64,000 nucleotides of DNA. Source: CAXMQZ01 sp963707075. GTDB taxonomy: Bacteria > Acidobacteriota > Thermoanaerobaculia > Multivoradales > JAHEKO01. Shown in pieces: positions 8,910 through 18,855 of this stretch; positions within the stretch are counted from its first letter, which is position 1; each line of letters begins with the position of its first letter. Under the pieces are notes generated by a model, which was given only the letters and a program-made list of their open reading frames with translations, had not been told where the DNA came from and made no database searches. The stretch is from assembly GCA_963707075.1 (NCBI GenBank), contig CAVPOX010000022.1:1-64000 (forward strand), read 5' to 3'. The position numbers and the translations under genes are program-made.

Positions 8910-11649
8910 ATGAGAAACCCGCACTCGATTCTTCGTCTCCTCGTCGCCGCCTTGGCCCTGCTGCCGCCAGGCGTCCGGGCCGACACCACCGGCCAACTGC
9001 GGGGATCCGTGAGCGACGAGCAGGGCACACCACTCCCGGGTGTCGCCGTTTCGGCGAGCTCCCCGGCCCAGATCGGGGGCGCGCAGCTCGCCTCGACCGA
9101 CGCCCGCGGCGAGTTCCGCTATCCCCTGCTGGCCCCCGGCGACTACGTCGTTCGGCTCTCACTCGACGGCTTCGTCACCCAGGAGCTCACCGAGGTCAGA
9201 ATCCGTCTCGAGCACGCCACCCAGCTTCAGGTGACCATGGCCGAGGCCACGTTCGAGGAGGAGATCGTCGTCGCGGAGACGACGCCGGTGGTGGATCCCG
9301 AGCAGACCTCGGCCGGTCGTGTTCACCGCCGAGTACCTGGAGAAGTCCTCCATCGGTATGGCGAGTCGCAACTACCTCTCCGTTCCCGAACAAACCGCAG
9401 GTGTGCAACGAAACGGCTTCGGTAGCTATCGCGTGCACGGCTCGGATGCCTGGGAAAACTCGTTTCGGCTCGACGGCGCCAGCATTAGCGATCCTTGGGC
9501 GTCTGGGCGCAACTTCTGCCGCCATTGGCTTCGACGCGATCCAGGAGGTCGCCGTCCACACCGCCGGCTTCGGCGCCGAATCCGGCCTCGCCAGCGGCGG
9601 GGTCATCAATGTCCTGACCAAGTCCGGTGGCAACCACTTCCAGGGCAGCGTCGATCTGCGGTACCGGGACAACGACTTCGAAGAGGCCGGCGACAACTAC
9701 GATCCGGATGAGGAGCCATTCGACCGGCGCACGCTCGGCGCCGCCCTCGGGGGTCCCATCCTGCGCGACCGTCTCTGGTTCTTCGTCTCGGGCACCGATG
9801 GGTCCGAAGACTTCACACCCGTCGCCACCCCCTATTCGATCGATACCGGGATCCGCGCTCTGCTGGGGAAACTCAGCTGGCAGGCGAGTCCGAGTTGGTC
9901 GCTGGTAGGGCGGTACCTGGACGAGAACTCAGAGGAGGAGCGAGGCCGCGGCAACCAGTTTCGTGCCGAGGAAGCCACAGCCTCGATCGACTACCTATCC
10001 GCGAGCTCCAGCCTCAAGTGGACCGGCATCCTTTCCTCCACCCTCATCTGGACCGGGCAGCTCGGCGAGCTGAGCACGACCTACGAGGAGATCCCCTTCA
10101 CCGGCGACCTGGCAACCATCGGACATCGGAACTTCTTCACCGGGCAGAACTACGGTAACTTAGCGCAGCAGTTCTACAACGACTGGGGCAATCAAGAAGT
10201 GCGGACGGATCTGAGCTGGTTCGTGCCCTCCGCGCTGGGCACCCACGAGATCCAGGGTGGGCTGCGCTACGCGCAAATCGACTTTGGCCGAGATGCCTGT
10301 CTCAATGGCAGCGGCCGCAGATGCACACCCGGCGTCGAAGGCTTCGGCTTCCTGGATATCCTCGATCCCGCGACCGGCAGCATCGCCCCCGGCGAAATGC
10401 TCGTGCAGACCGCCCACGGTCGCGAAGGAGGGGAAGGATCCGAGCGCGCAGCCTACCTGCAAGACAGCTGGCGTCCTCGGCCGGATCTGACGCTTCACCT
10501 GGGCCTCCGCTGGGACGACACCAGCCAGCAGAACAACTTCGGCGGCCAGGAGATCGAGTACAGCGAGCTGCCCAGCCTCGACTTGGAGTCGCGTGGGACC
10601 TGCGCCGCGACGGGCGCAATCTTCTGCGGGCTTCCTGGGGTCGCTACATGCCCCCCTCGACGCTCGTGATCGGTGACTGGTATCTCGGCGAGGGTGGCAC
10701 CCCTCGCGGGGTGGTGGGAGGCGTGCTCGCTTCCGGTCCTGTTTGGTGGCCTCGGGCTCCACCGACCCCGAGGCGTGTGCGGCTGCTGTCGACGGGTCGA
10801 TCTATCTCGACTATCGCACCGATCCGGAGTCCTGGGACCCGGCCGGCTGGCTACCTACCGGACCGACTACGAGGAGCCGGGCAGAGTGGCGGAGAACCTG
10901 TCTCCGATGCAGGTCGACCATCTCGTTATCGCCTTCGAGCGCGAGCTGCTGCGCCGTACCTCCCTCGAGCTCGGCTTCGTCCACAAGGACTTCGACGACA
11001 TCTTCGACGATACCTGTATCCAGAACTATCCGGAGCCGGTGCCGTCCAACGCCTGCCCCAGCATCATCCTCGCCAATCTTCCCGAGGCACGCCGTGACTA
11101 CCAGGCCTGGACCCTGCGCTTTGAGAGCCGGGCCCTCGACCGCCTGCACGCGATCGTTTCCTGGGTGTGGGCAGACTCGCAGGGGTCGAAAGACGGATTC
11201 GTCGTCAACTGGGACTTCGACGTGTCTCCTCTCCAGTTACGTGAACCGTTACGGCTGCCTGCCGGACGACGGCCATCGCGTCAAGATCAACGGCGTTGTT
11301 CGATCTGCCCTGGGGCCTGCTGCTCGCAGCGGGAGGCAACTGGTCCTCGGAGCTCCGCTGGACACCGGCCGAGAATCAGCGAGGTGTGGCAGGTCCGATC
11401 TTCGTCGAGTCCCGCGGCAACCGCAAGGAGGACGGGCTCTACAACCTCGATCTGCAGCTGAGCAAGGGTTTTCAGCTCGGTCGCACCCGGCTGCAGCTTA
11501 TCGGCACGGTCTACAACGCCACCGACGCCCAGCGACCCACCAGGTTTTGCTCCAATGTCGCCGGCTGTGGTGGTGGGTTCGAGCTTGGCGAGCCGATCGA
11601 CTGGCAGCGACCCCGCAGCTACGAGATTGGCATGCGTGTGGACTTCTGA
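8910..11649 (+). pseudogene. TonB-dependent receptor with carboxypeptidase-regulatory domain, module 1 (frameshifted)
   Basis: The gene starts at ATG 8910 after a GGAG ribosome binding site and encodes a signal peptide, a carboxypeptidase-regulatory-like domain (GQLRGSVSDEQGTPLPGV), a plug (including FDAIQEVAVHTAGFGAESG) and a barrel ending in IGMRVDF at the TGA 11647-11649. Outer-membrane receptors of this kind bind polymers or chelates for TonB-driven uptake. The frame is lost near 9318 (one base missing relative to copy 2), 9515, 10580, 10700, 10845, 11240 and 11290, so no full-length protein can be made as written. The 88-bp spacer between the kinase stop and this ATG is also conserved in the second module, which shows that the two genes were duplicated as one unit. 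Confidence 0.85.
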
Positions 11650-11665
11650 GCCGTCGGGGTCGCTA

Positions 11666-12754
11666 GTGGCAAGAATCTCCAACACCTCGAACCAATGTCC
11701 CGCCTGCGGCAGCGAGCTGTCGCAGGATCCGGGAAGCACGGGCCTGTGCCCGGGCTGCATCCTCGAGCTGGCGCTCGAGTCGCCGTCACTGATGGCCGAG
11801 CTCGAAGCCGAGGGCGAGGCGCCGACTCTGGCCTTTTCGCCCGTAGGCTTTTCACCAGGTCAGGTGCTGGGCCGACGTTACCGCGTTCGCGCCCTGGTGG
11901 GCCGCGGCGGTATGGGCGAGGTGTGGCGGGCGTTCGATCTGAAGCTGCGGGTCAACATGGCGCTGAAGGCGCTGCGGGGAGCCCTGCTGGAGGACGACGG
12001 GCGCGCGAGCACCTGCGGCCCGAAGTGCGTGTCGGCCCGCGACGTGATTTCGCCCAACGTGTGCCGGATGTTCGAGGTCGAGGTGAGGGCCAGGAGTTGG
12101 TGTCGATGGAGTACATCGACGGCCACACACTATTGGATGTGCCGCTCGTGGCCCGTTGGAACTCAGCGAATCGCGCGCCGTTGCGGCACAATTCCTCGCC
12201 GGCCTGGAAGCCATCCACCGTGCCGGACGCTGTGCACCGCGACATCAAGCCCGAGAACATCATGATCACCCGCGCCGGACGCGTCGTCGTCATGGACTTC
12301 GGCATCGCCAAGGGGATCGCAGCCGCCTCGAGCGGCACGATCGCAGGCACCCCCGCCTACATGGCTCCCGAGCAGATGCGCGGCGAGAAGCTCGACGCGC
12401 GAGCGGACATCTTCGCCGCGGGGGTCGTGCTGGCCGAGATGGTCGCGCCCGGGAGGTCTGCGCACCTTCGAAGCTCGCCAGCGCGTCTGGCGCGACCTTC
12501 AGCAGCAACCGCCGAGACTTCCCGACTCCCCCTGGGCGCCGGTACTCGCCAGCCGCGGTTGCCACCCAGCGTGAGCAGCGTCACGCCTCAGCGGCGGCTA
12601 TGGCTCGCGCTCTCGACGAGGTCACCCTGCGGGTTGCAGGAGACGATCGATGCCCGACCTTATCCGGGCCTGGCCGCCTTCACCGAAGAGGACGCCGAGT
12701 ACTTCTTCGGCCGCGAGCTCGAGATCGAGGCGATGTGGCAGGCGGCTGCAGCGG
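11666..12754 (+). pseudogene. Zinc ribbon-Ser/Thr kinase half of module 2 (multiply frameshifted)
   Basis: The gene begins at GTG 11666, 16 bp after the receptor stop. It starts like module 1: CPACGSELS, CPGCILELALES, then GRGGMGEVWRAFD. The kinase motifs are all recognisable but spread over three frames: GQELVSMEYIDG near 12090, HRDIKPENIM near 12240, MDFGIAKG near 12290 and GTPAYMAPEQ near 12345. Shifts occur near 12000, 12080, 12155, 12220, 12460 and 12640-12750. The downstream half is a long undamaged frame, so the damage is concentrated in the kinase domain. As read, no kinase can be produced from this copy. Confidence 0.8.
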
Positions 12755-15700
12755 CCGCACTTGCTGGGACTGATCGGCCCTTCGGGTGCGGGCAAGAGCT
12801 CGTTCATCCGCGCCGGATTACTCCCCGTCATGCCGACGGGCTGGCGGGCCCTCGTCGTCAGTCCAGGTAGCGAGCCCCTCTCCGCCCTGGCGCGCACGCT
12901 GGTGCCGGAGCTCACCCGCGATACCGAAGCCCTTCAGCTACTGACTCGGCGAGACGATGACAACGGCTTGCTGGAGGCGGTGCGGCGCTGGCGCCATCAG
13001 CACGCCGAGGTGCTGCTCGTCTTCGACCAATTCGAGGAGCTCTTCACCCAGAATCCCCCCGAGCAGCAGGCCCGGGTCGCGGAGCTCCTCGGTCGTTTGG
13101 CTGTGGAAACAGACACCCACATCCTGCTCTCGATGCGAGACGATTTCCTCTTCCACTGCCAACGCTTCGAGGCGCTCGCGCCCATCTTCTCCGAGATGAC
13201 CCCGCTCGGCCCCCCGACGGGCAGCGCCCTGCGCCGCGCCCTGGTGCAACCGGCGCTCAAGTGCGGCTACAAGTTCGAGGACGAAGAGCTCGTCGACACC
13301 ATGCTCGCCGAGGTCGCCGACGAGCGCGGGGCCCTGCCGCTGCTAGCCTTTGCCGCCGCCCGGCTGTGGGATCATCGAGACCGCAGCCGGGGCCTGCTGA
13401 CTCGCGAAGCCTACGAGCACATCGGCGGCGTCGGCGGCGCGCTTGCCCAGCACGCCGAGACGACCCTCGAGCGCATCGGTCTCAACCAGATTCCCTTCGT
13501 ACGCGAGCTCTTCCGCAACCTGGTCACCTCCCAGGGAACGCGCGCCGCGCGGGATCGCGTCGAGCTCCTGTCCGTCTTCCGGGTCGCCGCTACAACCGGT
13601 GAGTCGGAGACTGCGGTAAGGGTCCTCGACGCGCTCATCGACGCGCGGCTGCTGACCTCCTACGAGGTGCCCACAGCCGAGGAGGGAGACACCCCTGGCC
13701 AGAAGATCGAGATCATCCACGAGTCGCTGCTTTCGAACTGGCCGCGGCTGGTGCGCTGGCAGACCCAAGATGCCGACAGCGCCCAGCTACGAGACCAGGT
13801 GCGGCAGGCGGCCCAGATGTGGATTGACCGCGGCAAGCCCGACGACCTGCTGTGGACCGGTACCTCCTACGGTGAGTACCAGCTTTGGCGGCAGCGCTAC
13901 GAGGGAGGGCTGAGCAGTGGCGAAGAGGCTTTCGGTCGTGCCATGACCGAGCGAGCCGAGCGCCACAAACGCCGCCGGCGCCTCGCTGTCGGCGCGCTCG
14001 TGACCGCGGCTCTCCTGGTGGCTGCCGTCACGGGAGCCCTGTGGCTGCGCAGCGAAGCCGAAGCCCGGCGCGCCGAAGCCGCCAAGCTTCTGGTTGTTGC
14101 CCAGCTGCAGTTCGAGGCCGATCCCACGGAAGCACTGGCGCTCACAACGGCCAGCCTCGAGCTGGCCGACACGTCGGAGGCTCGGGTCTTTGCCCTAAAG
14201 ATCCTGCAAGAGGCACCCCCGGCACTCGTACTCGACGGTCTGGGCGAATCGGGTCGCCTTCCGGCCTTCAGTAGCAGCGGCCGCCTGTTCGCCGCTGCCG
14301 GCCACGCTGCCGACGTTCTCGTCTTCGAACGCAACGGCGAAGGGCCGGTGCCACTTCCGGACCACAAGGCCAGCCCACGAGGCAATGTCGGGGCCGCCTG
14401 GCTCGGGGATCGCTACCTCGTCACCGGTCACTGGACTGCGGGCCGAGCCCGCATTTGGTCTTTTCCGGAGGGGCGGCTCGAGCGCGAGATCGATTTCGGT
14501 GCACCGAGCCGGTGGCAGGTTGGCACCGAACACCTGCTGGCCGAGACCATCGAGACTGACTCCGCCCCGGGGCATGAGGTCTATCGACTACGCCGATGGA
14601 GCCTCCCGAGGGGCCAGCCAGAAGAATTGGGAACGGTCGATTCGACCGACCTGGGCCTCTCCCAGAGCTTCTTCGATCCAGGAGGTCGCGGTTGGTACTA
14701 TGCCAATGGCGACGGTGTCTTCTATCGCGCTGCTCCCCTTGATCAGGCCACCGCCGACCGCCTGATCGCCGGGGACGCTCGCATCGCCTCGCGTCCGTCT
14801 CAGCCCGGCCGCATCTGGACCCAGAGGCTGGGGTCTGGTGACCTCGAGCTCTGGGACCTCGGAGGTTCCCGACCAGGCCCGTCCCGCGTCCTCTCCCTGC
14901 CCTCGGACCACGATTTCCCGACACGGGTCGCAGCCGATCGCACCGGGCGCTGGGTCGCCACCATGAGACAGGGCGGCTCGAGCGACGGGATCAGCTTGTG
15001 GGACCTCGAGACATGGCCAGGTGCGAGAAGTCTGAATCTGCGCCGCCAAGCCAGCTGGTACGCCTCGATGCTGAGCTTCGACCCGACCGGGAAATGGCTC
15101 GCCGCATCGGTGGCGAACTGGAATCAGGACGTGTTTTGGCCCATTATGGACAAGACTCCGACAATCATCGACGGCTACACCAGCGAGCTGATTCGCCCTC
15201 TCACCTTCAGTCCCGACAGCAACTGGCTAGCGACGACCTGGCCCGACCGGTCCGTGAGGCTCTGGCCTCTCCCCGCGAACCCCGAGCGAGGCACGCGCGT
15301 AGTCCTCCAGGGCGAGATTCCCGATCTTGTCGCCGCGCTCGCGTTCGATCCCAATGGAGGCCGTCTGGCCGGGACCGGGATGGGAGCTCAGCTGTTCCTC
15401 TCCAACCTCGACAAACAGTCTTCCGAAACTCTCGAAGGATTCTCCCAAGACCACGCCCTTCTCCTTCCAGCTGCGTTCTCACCCACTGGCGTGCTCGTCG
15501 CCGCCGGAACTTCGTATGGTACCGGCATCGAAAAGGTCCTTCGAGTCTGGAATCTCGAGACCGGCGAGACCCAGGTTCTCGATCTCGAGCAGACAAAGCC
15601 ACGGGCATTCAGCGACACCGACAGAGGTGCTCCTGATGCGGCCTACGCGGGAGGCGTCGCGAACCTCGCCTTCGTAGATGAAACGACGCTCTATTCTGCC

Positions 15701-16303
15701 GGCCTCGCAGGCGCGGGCGTCATCCGCTGGGACCTTGAGACCGCAGACTGGGAAAGACTGGTCGAAGTCGAGCCCGATCAACACAGTCAACTCTGGCTCA
15801 GCCAAGACCGGCAGTCGCTGCTAACCACCGTGGCCATGGGGAAGAACGGTGAGGCGGGTTGTAGTCGCCTCCTCCTCCATGATCTTGCCACCGATACAGC
15901 CCAAGAACTCGAGAACTTCCCCGACTGTGATTCGGACGTTGCTCTCTTCTTCGACCCGTCCCTCTCCGTAGAGGTGGCGACACGCGCCGACGGCATTCTG
16001 AGAGTGGGCACGGTCGGCGGCAATGAACCCCACTTGCTCATCGGCCACGAGGGCGCGATCGATCAGGTCGCCATCTCTCCCGACCGCCGCTGGATAGCTT
16101 CCACCGGCGAGGACAACACCCTCCGCTTGTGGCCCATGCCGGACTTTGACCAGCCACCGCTCCAGACTCTGCCGCACAAGGACCTGCTCACCGAGCTGCG
16201 ATCGCTGACCAACCTGCGCGCGGTCCGCGACGAAGAGTCCTCGACCGGCTGGAGGGTGGAAGTCGGCCCCTTTCCCGGCTGGGCGGAGGTACCCACATGG
16301 TGA
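12650..16303 (+). CDS. nSTAND NTPase-TM-WD40 protein, module 2 (intact C-terminal part of a kinase)
   Basis: A single open frame of 1217 codons encodes the second half of the module 2 kinase. Genuine homology begins around 12750. Walker A is GPSGAGKSS (residues about 44-52) and Walker B is VFDQFEELF (about 124-132). A single hydrophobic helix follows at about residues 444-466 (GALVTAALLVAAVTGALWL), flanked on the N side by RRRR. After it come WD40-type blades to the end, including HLLIGHEGAIDQVAISPD and the tail PFPGWAEVPTW. If the basic side is cytoplasmic, the propeller lies in the periplasm. The first ~30 residues from ATG 12650 are out-of-frame relative to module 1, so the natural N-terminus belongs to the broken kinase half. 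A receptor gene follows 88 bp downstream. Confidence 0.8.
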   Translation: MPDLIRAWPPSPKRTPSTSSAASSRSRRCGRRLQRPHLLGLIGPSGAGKSSFIRAGLLPVMPTGWRALVVSPGSEPLSALARTLVPELTRDTEALQLLTRRDDDNGLLEAVRRWRHQHAEVLLVFDQFEELFTQNPPEQQARVAELLGRLAVETDTHILLSMRDDFLFHCQRFEALAPIFSEMTPLGPPTGSALRRALVQPALKCGYKFEDEELVDTMLAEVADERGALPLLAFAAARLWDHRDRSRGLLTREAYEHIGGVGGALAQHAETTLERIGLNQIPFVRELFRNLVTSQGTRAARDRVELLSVFRVAATTGESETAVRVLDALIDARLLTSYEVPTAEEGDTPGQKIEIIHESLLSNWPRLVRWQTQDADSAQLRDQVRQAAQMWIDRGKPDDLLWTGTSYGEYQLWRQRYEGGLSSGEEAFGRAMTERAERHKRRRRLAVGALVTAALLVAAVTGALWLRSEAEARRAEAAKLLVVAQLQFEADPTEALALTTASLELADTSEARVFALKILQEAPPALVLDGLGESGRLPAFSSSGRLFAAAGHAADVLVFERNGEGPVPLPDHKASPRGNVGAAWLGDRYLVTGHWTAGRARIWSFPEGRLEREIDFGAPSRWQVGTEHLLAETIETDSAPGHEVYRLRRWSLPRGQPEELGTVDSTDLGLSQSFFDPGGRGWYYANGDGVFYRAAPLDQATADRLIAGDARIASRPSQPGRIWTQRLGSGDLELWDLGGSRPGPSRVLSLPSDHDFPTRVAADRTGRWVATMRQGGSSDGISLWDLETWPGARSLNLRRQASWYASMLSFDPTGKWLAASVANWNQDVFWPIMDKTPTIIDGYTSELIRPLTFSPDSNWLATTWPDRSVRLWPLPANPERGTRVVLQGEIPDLVAALAFDPNGGRLAGTGMGAQLFLSNLDKQSSETLEGFSQDHALLLPAAFSPTGVLVAAGTSYGTGIEKVLRVWNLETGETQVLDLEQTKPRAFSDTDRGAPDAAYAGGVANLAFVDETTLYSAGLAGAGVIRWDLETADWERLVEVEPDQHSQLWLSQDRQSLLTTVAMGKNGEAGCSRLLLHDLATDTAQELENFPDCDSDVALFFDPSLSVEVATRADGILRVGTVGGNEPHLLIGHEGAIDQVAISPDRRWIASTGEDNTLRLWPMPDFDQPPLQTLPHKDLLTELRSLTNLRAVRDEESSTGWRVEVGPFPGWAEVPTW

Positions 16304-16391
16304 GACCAAGCGCGACTTTCTTGGCCCCGTCCGTCTCTTTCGAGCAGAACAATCTCGAACCGTAGTCAACCGGGAGGTTCCGGAGGTACGC

Positions 16392-18011
16392 ATGAGAAAC
16401 TCGCACTCGATTCTTCGTCTACTCGGCGCCGCCTTGGCCCTGCTGCCGCTAGGCGTCCGGGCCGACACGACCGGCCAACTGCGGGGCTCGGTGGTCGACG
16501 AACAGGGCGCGCCGCTCGCACCGACGCGCGTGGAGAGTTCCGCTATCCCGTGCTGGCCCCCGGTGACTACGTCGTCCGGCTCACGCTCGACGGCTTCGTC
16601 ACCCAGGAGCTCACCGAGGTCCGGGTCCGTCTCGAGCGCACCACCCAGCTTCAGGTGACGATGGTCGAGGCCACCTTCGAGGACGAGATCGTCGTCGCCG
16701 AGACGACACCGGTGGTGGATTTCGAGCAGACATCGGCCGGTCAGGTGTTCACCGCCGAGTATCTGGAGAAGGCTTCGATCGGTGCGAAGGGTCGGAACTA
16801 TCTGGCTGTCCCCGAGCAGGTGGCCGGCACTCTCCGGGCCGGGTACTCCTACCGCGTCTACGGCTCGCGCTCCTGGGAGAACTCTTATCAGCTCGACGGT
16901 GTCAGCATCGCGGCCAACTGGGATTCAGGCCCCAACTTCGACGGGATCGGCTTCGACGCGATCCAGGAGGTCGCCGTCCATACGGCAGGCTTCGGCGCCG
17001 AGTACGGCCTGGCGAGCGGTGGCGTGGTCAACGCCATCACCAAGTCGGGAGGCAATCGCTTCCACGGCAGCCTCGATCTGCGCTACCGCGACAACGGTTT
17101 CGACGAGGAGGGCGAGCACTACGACCCGGACACCGACCCCTACGAGCGCCGTACGTTCGGAGCCGGACTCCGGAAGAAACCCCCTACTCCGAAGAGACGA
17201 GCACGCGGATCGTCCTGGGCAAGCTGACCTGGCAGGCGAGTCCCGGCTGGTCTGTGGCGGGACGATACCTGGCAGAGGATGGCGCGGCCAATCGCCTCGG
17301 CGGCGATTTGGACACGACCTACGACGAGGCGCCCTTCACCGGCGATTTCAGCTCCATCGGTCACTTCAACATATCCACCGGTGAGATTTATGGGAACCGG
17401 TTCCGGCAGTTCTACAACGACTGGGCCAATCGCGAGGCGAGGACCGATCTGAGCTGGTTCGTCCCGGCGGCGCGCGGTTCGCACGAGATCAAGGCCGGCC
17501 TGCGCTACTCGCAGCTCGATTTTGGCAGGAATACCTGCCGCAACGGCAGCGGCCGGGTCTGCACGGCAGGCGATGGGGGCTCCGCAATCGTCGACATTTT
17601 CGATGACTCGACCGGCGAGAACCTTCCATTCATCATGAGAACCATCACTGCCCGCGGTCGCGAGGGAGTCGATGGGGTCGAGCAGTCGGTTTACCTACAG
17701 GACAGCTGGCGTCTGCGCTCCGATCTCACGCTCCACCTCGGTCTGCGGTGGGATCAGTCGCGACAGAGGCACAACTTTGGCGGCCAGGAAGTCGAATTCG
17801 GCGAATTCCAGCCCCGGTTGGGGGTGGCGTGGGATGTCCGAGGCGACGGGCGTAACCTCCTGCATGCTTCCTGGGGTCGGTATCTGAACCCTACCACTCT
17901 CGCGTTGGGTGACTTCTTTCTCGACGAGGGGACCTGGCAAGAGGAGTACTGGAACTCATGCTCCACCCGTCTGGATTTGACCGATCCGGACGAGTGTGCG
18001 GAGGTGGCCAA
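16392..18011 (+). pseudogene. TonB-dependent receptor, module 2 (deletions, truncated by IS91 remnant)
   Basis: This is a close paralogue of the receptor at 8910. It starts at ATG 16392 with the same signal peptide and regulatory domain. Relative to module 1 it lacks about 60 bp near 16512, losing the end of the regulatory domain and the frame. It also lacks about 80 bp near 17175 (frame lost again) and a further ~40 codons in frame near 17285. From about 17221 to 18011 the frame is open (GKLTWQASPGWSVAGRYL onward). At 18012 the coding sequence stops matching and the 3' end of an IS91 transposase begins, so roughly the last 250 residues of the barrel are missing. The gene is dead as written. 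Confidence 0.85.
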
Positions 18012-18521
18012 CGCAAAGCGGAAGAGGCAGGAGTTAGGAGCCAGACGTCGAGAAGGCAGGACGACGATGAGTTCACCCGAAGCTCCCGGCTGAGCTGGGC
18101 CAAGCTCATCCGCCGCGTCTACGAGGTCGATCCGCTGCTCTGCCCCTTCTGCGGCGCCGAGATGAAGATCCTCGCCTTCATCCTCGATTTCGCCACCGCC
18201 AGGGCGATCCGTGAAAGCCTCGAGCTCCCGGCCCAAGAGCCCGAACCTCTGGCTCACGCGCCTCCCGAAACGCTGGAGCTCATTGCAGAATCCGCCTGAG
18301 CCAACGATTCCAGGGCCTGCTGCGAGGCCCCGGGATAGGTGCATCTGTTCGGGGGCTTCACCTTGTCGACGACTGACCTCAAGATACCCGGCGCCTCGAT
18401 CTACCCGAGCACGGGTCCTCGGCGCTGGCTCCCAACCCCGGACGGCCATCGCCTGCCGCCACTCCACGACCTGATCGCAGCACACGACCCCACAACGCGG
18501 AAAAGCAACTTCCTACTCAAT
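18012..18521 (+). mobile_element. IS91-family 3' remnant (copy 2)
   Basis: This stretch matches 2822-3330 almost base for base, with one single-base insertion near 18350 and a few substitutions. It holds the last ~95 codons of the transposase (up to the TGA at 18298-18300) and the complete right tail. The left edge falls inside the TonB receptor gene, and the right edge abuts an unrelated truncated ORF. The right boundary is the same as in copy 1 while the left one differs, as expected for rolling-circle elements or deletions anchored at the fixed end. Confidence 0.9.
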
Positions 18522-18762
18522 GTCGCTGGAGCTGGCTTTCAAGATCGCCGAGGTCTTCGGCGTCGGTACGCGCACTGCGCTGATCACCAGTGCGTTTGGA
18601 GTGTTCTGGGTGTTCCTCCTGTTCGTCAACCTGGCGAACCTCGGGCTGGTGCCCCTCGAAGCTGGGCTGGCAGAGACGGCCTTCATGGTGCTCGAGATGC
18701 CGGTGGCGATGATCGCCGGGGCCGGCGTCTACGAGGGCACGAGGCCGGAGAGTCCGGTGTAG
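18520..18762 (+). pseudogene. Chimeric ORF: HTH regulator tail joined to a membrane segment
   Basis: The first ~15 residues (SLELAFKIAEVFGV) match the end of the helix-turn-helix domain in small XRE-type regulators. The 5' part of that gene is missing because the IS91 remnant ends exactly here, and the ATG is created at the junction. The rest is a hydrophobic stretch of about 60 residues with two likely membrane helices (FGVFWVFLLFVNLANLGLV and FMVLEMPVAMIAGAGV). It may belong to the same protein or to a downstream neighbour. It is probably not expressed as a functional protein. Confidence 0.45.
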
Positions 18763-18797
18763 GGGATCGAATCCCGCGCTATAGGAAATGGTAAAGG

Positions 18798-18840
18798 TGG
18801 CGCACCCGTAGGGATTCGAACCCCAAACCTCCTTACCCGC
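18798..18840 (-). pseudogene. 3' fragment of a tRNA (Arg-like acceptor), possible att scar
   Basis: On the minus strand this reads as a T arm (TGGGG-TTCGAAT-CCCTA), an acceptor 3' strand CGGGTGC, discriminator G and CCA at 18800-18798. The acceptor end resembles tRNA-Arg genes whose 5' strand is GCACCCG. Beyond the anticodon-stem region (18836 onward) the sequence no longer fits a tRNA, and no matching 5' half is seen. Such 3' fragments are commonly left by integrative elements. Confidence 0.5.
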
Positions 18841-18855
18841 GAGTCTGGGTGACTA

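Noticed and set aside
18761..18790. GGGGATCGAATCCC, which resembles a second tRNA T arm
   Set aside because: The stem does not pair as a T arm on either strand and no other tRNA arms are near.
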